Below, piece after piece: positions 56,455-64,000 of a stretch of 64,000 nucleotides of DNA (positions are counted from its first letter, which is position 1; the number at the start of each line of letters is the position of its first letter). Position numbers and translations under genes: made by a program. Below the pieces are notes generated by a model. It saw only the letters and a program-made list of their open reading frames with translations. It made no database searches and was not told the DNA's origin. The stretch is from Alentia gelatinosa. Taxonomy: Eukaryota; Annelida; Polychaeta; Phyllodocida; Polynoidae. The stretch spans positions 24,600,527 through 24,664,526 of the forward strand of contig OX465588.1 in the NCBI GenBank assembly GCA_950022655.1, given 5' to 3'.

Positions 56455-56605
56455 GTTTACACAAGACGACTAAATACGTGACGACTGTAGATCGTCAAAC
56501 CCATAGCCGTCAGGTTGTGAGAATCTCCAACGCAAAAGTCACACGATTAGACGATCTGCAGTCGCCACGCGCTTGGCGTTTATACTAGGCAATTTCTAGT
56601 CTTAC
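56455..56605. mobile_element. MITE-like element, GCGTTTACAC ends
   Basis: The left side GCGTTTACACAAGACGACTA...GACTGTAGATCGTC is answered on the right by an inverted GACTGCAGATCGTC...GCGTTTATACTAGG set (read from 56558 on as GACGATCTGCAGTC, then GGCGTTTATACTAGG). About 150 bp. It is related to the repeat at 3655-3790. Confidence 0.5.
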
Positions 56606-56912
56606 AGATATAAATATTACTTTACCACGTGATGCATCCTCATGTAAATTCTGTAAGTAGACACATTTACTATGGTACAACACATTGGAATATTGTCAAA
56701 TTGATTATGATTTCAAAAGACATTAGAAAACGGGTTTGAACTCTAGTTATACCCTATTAAATATGAGCCTATTACTAACAAGGGGACAGGCTGATGTTGT
56801 ATAAAGCAATCTCATCAATGTAAAGGTGACATTCATCAGTGCTTCTTATGATGGCCTTTAATTCCAACAGAGCCTTCATGAGGAAACTAATGGTGTACTA
56901 AACTCCGCGGCC

Positions 56913-57059
56913 GTAATTGGCACCGAGCAATGGGTTGGAGATTTCAATTGTAATTTGCCAGACGCAATTGTAAAGGTACTTGATTTCTTTAAAGATCATG
57001 ACATGTGACAACTCATACAGGATGTAACTCGACCTAAAGATGATACAGGTACAAATTTC
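56913..57059 (+). pseudogene. Non-LTR retrotransposon endonuclease fragment
   Basis: The plus strand reads VGDFNCNLPDAIVKVLDFFK, then DHDM, a stop (57005-57007), then QLIQDVTRPKDDTGT. This is the APE-type endonuclease block G-D-F-N...L-x-x-F...L-x-Q-L-I...P-T-R...T of CR1/L2/Jockey-type retrotransposons. The in-frame stop and the lack of flanking RT make it a decayed fragment. It may belong to the same broad family as the 3' end at 6253-6860, but they cannot be compared because they cover different domains. Confidence 0.65.
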
Positions 57060-58159
57060 CGTTCACAATGTATCATTCTTTTACCCTGCTACAACCAATC
57101 CAAGAAGAGGGAATTTAGTTGAATCCATAAAATCCATGTGTAAAACCTAGCGTATTAAATGGATTTATGGATTACGCACTAAAAAGAATGAACCATGAAT
57201 GCACATTCAAGAGAATTTATTCATACAAAATAACCCCACTCTAATTTCATAGAACTAGGGAAGAAGAACATGAGAATACCAGCAGAACTACAGAGAACTC
57301 TATGAGATTTGGGAAAGCATATATTTCAGGATACCAATGTCAGAAACGAATAAACAGTATGAATGAATCTATAGGAAGGAGACAGGAAACTGGGGCTCAT
57401 CAAATAATTTGGACGAGCGATACTTTATGGTCTTTTAAATATGTTATCTGGTAAACACTCACTAAAATTCTCAAAAGTCTCATTTAATACCCTTCAATTC
57501 TCGTCCCACGCGAGTCTCTTTCACAAAGTTTATTTCGATCTCGTCCAGAACTGTGAAATTGTCTTGGGGTTCACGCAAATTGTCCATATTCTTGTTGGTA
57601 TTCAGAAAACAGTCTTAACGGAAGATAACCCCTGGGATATTTTAGGCAAATCTAATTAACAGGAACAGCCTTATTCATCAGGTAAACTAGAGGAAATTTG
57701 TTTATTATTGAATTGAATACAAAAGGTTAGTGGTAGAGGGAGAATTTACGAAATATTCATTTAGATTCATTCATTAATATAAATGATGAAATAGGTTATC
57801 AAGAAGCCTATCATATGAGCCACCTGTTCGGTGGATAGGAACTCTTGTACACACTGTCCTCCAAGCTGCCTTAAGATCTATCTTTTTCTACAAACGATCT
57901 GATTGACGTGAACGACACTGCAACGGCACCGTTCTCGTCACAGCCCCTCAGGTATAGGCACCAGTTTGAATAAGGTTGAAACAAATTACATCAAGGATAT
58001 TGTGACTAACAACAGAATTATATGATTAGTATAAACATCTAGAAGATATGTTATTCCTTGTAAATATTTACACTTTTGTGGCATTTTCAAATGTACTAGG
58101 GTAACAAAATACCAATCAATCCAATACAAGGTCATAAATCGTCATTTTTTTTTTTACAG
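57060..58159. other. AT-rich stretch, possible old retrotransposon sequence
   Basis: No gene recognised. It may continue the decayed non-LTR element on its left, but I see no RT motif. Confidence 0.3.
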
Positions 58160-58532
58160 AAGTTGGAAGTTCCTTAGAAATGTGGAAGAGAATTCGGATT
58201 TTGCTTTTATCAATGTAGACATTCAACTTAACATATCCGAGAGACGCCTCTTTCACCAAAACAACATGAATTTATCTGAATTTACCATCAACAGATGGAA
58301 AAGACAGTTCTGTCTACAGTTTACAATAATGAATTGGTTGGGTAGGTTACACAGAATACTCCTGTTCACCTGTAAACCTGCCTTGCTATATATTTATACT
58401 AACTTGTGTACAAATAATTGTCGCCTGGAACTAATTGAGACATGTTCCGATGTAATACTATGCAAATTTCTCATGTGGAATGTGACTTCTCCGGTTGTAT
58501 TACCTGAAGAACCTTCCATAGGCATCAATTAG
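58160..58532 (+). CDS. Candidate 3'-terminal exon (unrecognised)
   Basis: A T11 run ending TTACAG (to 58159) looks like a strong acceptor. The frame beginning SWKFLRNVEENSDFAFINVD is then open for 124 codons to a stop at 58530-58532. It contains no known motif; residues around LLFTCKPALLYIYTNLC are hydrophobic. Base composition equals the neighbourhood, and T runs are common in AT-rich DNA, so chance is a serious alternative. No upstream exon was found. Confidence 0.2.
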
Positions 58533-60846
58533 TATAGTTCTTCCAATATCATGGAATGAATTTGCGAAGTCAGATTTGCCAGATATTAGTCACACTGTCA
58601 TGTCAACACTGATATGGAAAAAGTCTCAGAAACTTATAACGTCCTGTAATAGAATAGTAACTCGATTCCTAGAACCTCACCCCTTTTCCTTATGCGCAAT
58701 AGAGGCTAATACTTTACCGTGATATGGAAGGTAAATGGAGGAATGTTCTGCGTGTGACAACATCAAAGGCGATTTAGAGGGCACACTGCTGCCACCTAAT
58801 GTCATTCCATGAGAAGCCCATTTGAAAGGAGTCCCACAGAGAATGCCTGATACAGATTACATAGGCTTTTAGGAAAAGCAAATTATTTTATGGAAACACT
58901 ATATATAGGCCTTATACCATGGATTCGAATCCGCATGCCTTGGTTATGGTATCTGACGGTTCTTAAATAATGGGAAGTGGTTTACTGAGTGCCCATACAT
59001 TCTCAAAGGGCTCTTTGTATATTACCATGGATGATAATGCTTTTTATATTTGCTACTTCAACAAACATGTACTGAAATGAAGGCAATGTAGAAGAAAGTA
59101 TGTTGGTGTCTCCTAGTGTAATGAGAGAAATTCAGTTTCAAAGTTTACACTGATAACCTTAGCTCAAATGGAAATACCTTCCTAAATACTAGCTTTGTCC
59201 TAGTTCTTTAACTCTGGTTGAACATTTAACTCTTTACGGTAGTGTATATCATAGGACAAGAGTAGGAAAAATGTTCTCGTTTCAGATGAATTATAAGCAT
59301 GTCATATCTCTAGAACATAATAAATCTTCATGCATTTCGAGATTCTCGCGGGTCATACACGATACCGGAATACCAATACCCAAATAACCTATTATTTAAA
59401 ACAGACATAACATTTGCTGTTATCTAACCTGCGATAGGAACGAGGGCAGTCCCAAACCATAAAATATGGACTTTCATTCTTGGGTCACTGTTATTAGATT
59501 CCGACACTTCCGTAATATTCCTTACGAGTGCGCTGACTATGCCCTCTGGTACACTATTAGTTTTGTAATTCAAAAGGAATGAATTGTGTTCTTGAGGCAA
59601 TACTGCCTCACGACATTCTCGTCCAGAAATGGTTAAACGATGGTCGACTCCTAATCTTGTGTGGTTGGAGGCTTCCTGTACCGGCGTGTCGGTAGGGGGT
59701 GCTTCCTGGAGAATCTGTGCCAGTTGGTGCGGACCCAGGAGGAGACCGACACACGGAGACCCCGCCCGCTGCCTGCACCCCCGTCCTTCACCCTGTCTGC
59801 AGCGGGCAGGGTAATGACTGGGTGTCTGCCTCATCCACTGCTGTCTGGGCAAATCACCACCCTGTGGATGCATCTCCCCCTTTACCCAGGGGATCCAGCG
59901 AAGGAGAAGAATCACTGATCTAACTGGGGATCTCACCAGTGATCTAATGAAGCATTTAGCGGTGATCGACTAGGGGGCTTAACCAATGACTTGTACTCTG
60001 ATCTATATGGTGGCTCAACGATGGCTATCTTCGTGGACTTTAGATCAACCTTGGTCTTCTAGCTGGTCTTTCTTGTTCTATCGGATTACATCATGTATCA
60101 GCAAATGGCATACCTATAGTTTTCATATGATATAGTTTTAATGAACATATAATGGTAATGTAATAGGCAGCCTGTCATTTCTATAGATACATCCAGTGAT
60201 CTATTTAGATATCTGATTGATGTGCTGATTAGAGGCACGGTTGCTGATCAAGAACTTAGAGTCTCATATAGACCGTCAGCAATTTTCTACTCGGCTAAGG
60301 ATATAATCAATTATCTAAGTACGGATAGTTCCGCTGGTCCAGCAATCGGATATGCTCGATTCAATGAGAGACTAGGGCAGAATGGCATGGGTATTTTTAA
60401 AAGGTGCATACTCATTGACTGAATGATGGAGATGGTGATTTTTTAATGTCACGATTAAGGATGTAAGAATGGATTTTATTTGAAGTACAGAGTATTATCA
60501 GGTACAATCTAAAAGAGATGATATAGTTCTTTTCTGTTGAACAGATATGGGAATAATGCTCACTTTCCTTCCTTAGCCAATGAGATCTAATGACATCGCA
60601 GCGCAATATGTAAAATAACCCAAACCTTTAGTAAAAGTGGTCATTGATTTAGGAGTATGTATAAACGTACTCTACTGGCTCCCAAAGAAATAAAATATAT
60701 GATTGACGAAAAAGGGTAGCCAGAACGACAATATGAATATGCAAACAATCATTAAAAGATTTAATCAGCATTTATCCTTCCTCGGCCATTTCCATTTACT
60801 AGTGCAGTATCTCCAAGATAGCTCAGTTGAAAATCAGGTACATTAA
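58533..60846. other. Gene-free stretch; GC-rich patch at 59640-59900
   Basis: No gene recognised. The GC-rich patch carries open frames on both strands without domains. A CTCF-like TTAGGTGGCAGCAGTG lies on the minus strand at 58783-58800. Confidence 0.4.
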
Positions 60847-61131
60847 GGCCCGGCGTCCACCTACTTCGATATAGCTCCAATATGATCTACGATGCACTTC
60901 CTGAAAAAAAAATCGAAATCGGGTCGGAAGGTCACCTAATATTGGGGCAGTTGACCACGTTTCTGCGATTAGTCACCGAAAAAAAACCTTTTTCGATGCG
61001 TGGTGGATTGGCATATCTAGAAATATGTCTACGAATTTTGCACCTTCCCGATAAGTCTCTGATATTTGCTTTTTGTATCGGTTCCATATCGGTAGGTCTA
61101 AATTTCTATCGTAGTTGGTGGACGCCAGGCC
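60847..61131. mobile_element. MITE, GGCCCGGCGTCCACC family, copy 2
   Basis: 285 bp. The ends GGCCCGGCGTCCACCTACTT and (reverse complement of the right) GGCCTGGCGTCCACCAACTA are inverted repeats. The interior is shared with copy 3 at 62225 (TTGACCAC, TTTCTGCGATTAG, GCTTTTTGTATCGGT, CCATATCGGTAGGTCTAAAT). No coding capacity. Confidence 0.7.
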
Positions 61132-61363
61132 GTATACAAAAAACTGTATACATCTCAAAAGCGAGGTGTCTACAATTTGTACCAAAGAGTGGGCGTTAGT
61201 TACTCATAAATCAAATCCCGCCTTTGTCTGCAGGTTGTAATCAGCAGTAGACGTCTCTGGGGGTCTGGGCGGTGAAGGAGCGGGCAGTCAGTTCTCTTGA
61301 CGGACGCCATTTGTATGTGCGCGCTCGAGTTGAAAGAATCATATGTAACGGCTTAGGCGCCTA

Positions 61364-61490
61364 ATTGGCTTTCCGCGAAGCTAACGAGCCCCCGCGCGCT
61401 TCTCCCCACCAGATGGCGCGTTTGTGTCATCCGGGCCGTCTGCACGTCATAAGAAACGCCGGCGGTTCAGCCAATCAAAGCCTGTCCAAT
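61364..61490. promoter_or_regulatory. Candidate CpG-island promoter
   Basis: A CpG-rich patch (about 61290-61500) contains an inverted CCAAT (ATTGG, 61364), an E2F-like TTCCGCGAA (61371), a CTCF-like CCACCAGATGGCGCG (61406-61420), a half CRE ACGTCA (61444), CAGCCAATCA (61468) and GTCCAAT (61484). The cluster is more than the background offers, but no adjoining gene is recognised and orientation is unclear. Confidence 0.35.
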
Positions 61491-61520
61491 GAAAAGCGCT
61501 AAGTAGGTCCTGAGAACTTC

Positions 61521-62222
61521 GTGTTTCAGGAGATTTGCATACAATTTCTTAGTGAATAGCAATCCTCTTTAGAAGAAATGATAAATGATGGATGACAAAG
61601 GATCGGTGGGAATGAATATAGAATATGACAATTTGGTTGATAATAAGATGAACTAATTGTAATACCTGCAACACTGGTGTCAAGTTTAGGCTAGGTACGG
61701 CATACTATGGACGGTTTATGTCACAGGCGGAGAAGTAGAATGCCAATAATTATATTTTCAAAGCTAATGCTGCTGGGTTCGAAATATTCAAAAGGTAAGT
61801 TCCGGGGACTGCAAAACGATCAACAGGGAAGTCTAAGTTTCGAGAATATGATCATCTCAGACCCACCCGACGGATCTTTAAACATTCTGCTTTATTTACA
61901 GCAGACCATTTGAATCATAAGTCCAGTTTACATCTGCCGGAGGAAAATGCACCAACATTTTGTCTGGAACAGAAAAGTCAGGAAGTGGCGCTTAAGGAAA
62001 AATATCGGTAATATCATACCTATAGCAGAAAAAAAGGCCTGAGGATCAACCCTTCCTGAGCCACAGCTAAATGTATATATAAAAAATGCCAGGGTCGGTG
62101 ATACTATACTATACACATACCGATATTCTATTAGGAAGGTTTGATAATCGGCCGGCGATGCCAGGTTTTATAATCGTTGCTCAAAATGGGAAGTTTTAGA
62201 CTGGGTCATAGTTGCACAGCTT
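61521..62222. other. AT-rich stretch between two MITE copies
   Basis: No gene or repeat recognised. Confidence 0.35.
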
Positions 62223-62224
62223 TA

Positions 62225-62506
62225 GGCCCTGCGTCCACCTGCTACGACATGGCACCAATTTGCCCTACGATGCACCTCCAGATGCTAAATCAAAATCGCG
62301 TCGGAAGGTCACATGATATCGGGGCAGTTGACCACATTTCTGCGATTAGGCACTGATAAAAACCCTATACAATGCGTGGTGAATTGGCATGTCTAGACAT
62401 ATGTCTACGATTTTCCACCTTCCCGATATGGCTCCGATATTCGCTTTTTGTATCGGTGCCATATCGGTAGGTCTAAATTTCTATCGTAGTAGGTGGACGC
62501 CGGGCC
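62225..62506. mobile_element. MITE, GGCCCGGCGTCCACC family, copy 3
   Basis: 282 bp, same orientation and interior as the copy at 60847, 1.4 kb away. The ends TTAGGCCCTGCGTCCACCTG and (reverse complement of the right) TTAGGCCCGGCGTCCACCTA are inverted repeats. TA lies next to GGCCC on both sides, fitting a TA target. Confidence 0.75.
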
Positions 62507-62508
62507 TA

Positions 62509-63605
62509 ATGGGCAAAGTAAGGCTTTTCATGTACCCGGGCAGTATATTTACCTCAGATGAAGATGTCGCATGCCTTGTTATCCAATCCTCGTGTTTTGC
62601 CCTGCAGCTTGCAGGACATCCTTGATTCTACATTACTACTTGAGAGAGGCAGCCGTTCAGATCACAATTTGGTCTCTCATTCCAGCCTCCCCCGACCCGG
62701 AGGCCTATCGATTGCGTTTCTCAGAGAATAGAGGAGACATCTGTGTTTCTCATATCGTAAACAGCGGGCGGTATCTGAAGTCTGAGAGTGCGGGAAATGA
62801 GATTTTCCATCTTTTGACATTGAAAGAAGACGCTTGCTAATATCCGCCTTTCGAGCAACCTCAGCCATATTCACAGCTCTATCTAAGTACCATAAGTTAG
62901 CAGATTCCCATATATTGCACATCAGCTTCAACGGACTTACCAAGTTGATTATTCTGGCATCTATAGAAGGACAACGATGGCTAAGAGTCTATTTACGATT
63001 TTAAAATGTCTATACTCTAGACTGCTATATATATTTATGCTGTAAAATCTTCTTTCAAACTGTCTTGTGAATCTGTTAGAGGAAAAAACCTAACTATTCT
63101 ACTACTGTAAATATATCTTCATGTACCGTTATCTCTCTTGGGATCGAAAACATAACTTAGAATTTTATCCTATTTTCTCTGTGTACCCCCCCCCCCTCCC
63201 CTCATATTGATCGTTGGTTCTACCGATAAAAATATACGACGGATATCCGAAAACTGATTTTGAGACAAAACGAGTTTATAAAGGACCACTCAAAAAGAAA
63301 TTGAATCAATAGCATAAAGACACACACTTTGGAGTTTGTAGCGCTATAAATACTTGGCATAACGTGCCCCCAGAAGTACTCTAAGTAATGAAAGTTCAGA
63401 GAAATTGGCGTGATAAATGATCTACACCCGCCCTCAGTGAGGGCAGGCGTGGTAATGGTCGACACTATTGACGGCCAATCTCCGCCGGACCTGGCTATAG
63501 GAGTGACCCAACTGACCGACCTCTGCGCCTGCCTTGTAGGCCTGGCGCAGGAGAGGCCAACTATCTTCTCCCGTACCTCATTTCATATTACAGTATCCTA
63601 TTAAA
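62509..63605. other. AT-rich stretch, nothing recognised
   Basis: No gene recognised. A C10 run lies at about 63187. Confidence 0.4.
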
Positions 63606-63870
63606 GTGCTGATTCCACCGACACACAAGATGTAGCGAGATTAGTCCCGATTTGGTTGTCTTGCTAAATCACGCAAGGTTTGTATAATCGCGTGCCTAAT
63701 TGTCGCGATGTTTCTTGAGGTGTCGCGGTGGTGGAGCACCAAAACATACACCCGACACCGCATGGCTACGCTTTGTAACATAGGAGATACGACATATCTC
63801 GACACTGTAAGATGTAACAAGATACACCAAGACATATCACGGCAAATGCTTCCTGTTGGCGGAATCACTC
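63606..63870. mobile_element. Possible MITE, GTGCTGATTCCACCGACA ends
   Basis: GTGCTGATTCCACCGACA at the left and, reverse complemented, GAGTGATTCCGCCAACAGG at the right form an imperfect inverted pair about 265 bp apart. The inside is CpG-rich with repeated TCGCG words. Target duplication not resolved. Confidence 0.4.
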
Positions 63871-64000
63871 ACCGGACTCACCGTGACGACTCAGGGAGGT
63901 GTTTTGAAAACTAAGAACGATATTGGCTGAATAATTTCGATTAGGACTAACATCAGGCGATAGTGACTGCGATTGGAGTGTCAGTTCAATTTTTTTAAAT

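Noticed and set aside
58918..58940. GGATTCGAATCC, resembling a tRNA T-arm
   Set aside because: It is a simple palindrome; no D-arm, anticodon arm or acceptor pairing around it on either strand.
59424..59936. 170-codon open frame, minus strand, in a GC-rich patch
   Set aside because: Starts with GTG, no domain; plus strand is equally open, as expected from GC content.

Overview
The window reads as a stretch of animal nuclear genome. It is AT-leaning, almost gene-free in its recognisable content, and crowded with transposable-element remnants. No rRNA, confident tRNA, bacterial operon or CRISPR structure was seen. The repeat content (Ngaro and DIRS1 tyrosine-recombinase retrotransposons, a non-LTR retrotransposon, many short terminal-inverted-repeat elements) and several matches to the CTCF insulator motif suggest a bilaterian, probably a marine invertebrate. 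The species cannot be named from the sequence.

The one clear set of genes is a complete 5,227-bp Ngaro-type retrotransposon at 6899-12125. It has the split-direct-repeat layout A1 - ORFs - B1 - A2 - B2, and I see no differences between A1 and A2 or between B1 and B2. It encodes a Gag-like zinc-knuckle protein, a reverse transcriptase/RNase H and a tyrosine recombinase, all with their key residues. Gag and RT appear to be joined by a -1 ribosomal frameshift: an in-phase A AAA AAC heptamer, a 7-nt spacer, a 7-bp stem and a possible pseudoknot. The recombinase frame opens upstream of its first ATG and directly follows an intron-like pyrimidine tract ending in CAG. It may therefore be made from a spliced RNA; one phase-compatible donor lies in gag at codon 28. 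GC-rich coding DNA, intact frames and matching repeats point to a recent, possibly active insertion.

To its left (4390-6860) lie a decayed DIRS1-like element on the minus strand (RT, RNase H and recombinase pieces) and the 3' end of a non-LTR retrotransposon on the plus strand with AATAAA and a poly-A tail. A second non-LTR piece, an endonuclease domain, lies at 56.9 kb.

The remaining 50 kb holds non-autonomous DNA elements and tandem repeats. They include a 1.1-kb element with about 370-bp inverted arms and nested hairpins (21.6-22.8 kb), four copies of a GCGTCCACC-ended family (16.6, 46.0, 60.8, 62.2 kb), a piggyBac-like MITE with TTAA flanks (53.6 kb), fold-backs, and minisatellites of 15, 33, 57 and 156 bp. 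Three short segments with good splice signals (35.4, 49.8, 58.2 kb) and two CCAAT-rich GC islands (50.8, 61.4 kb) are the best, still weak, hints of host genes.
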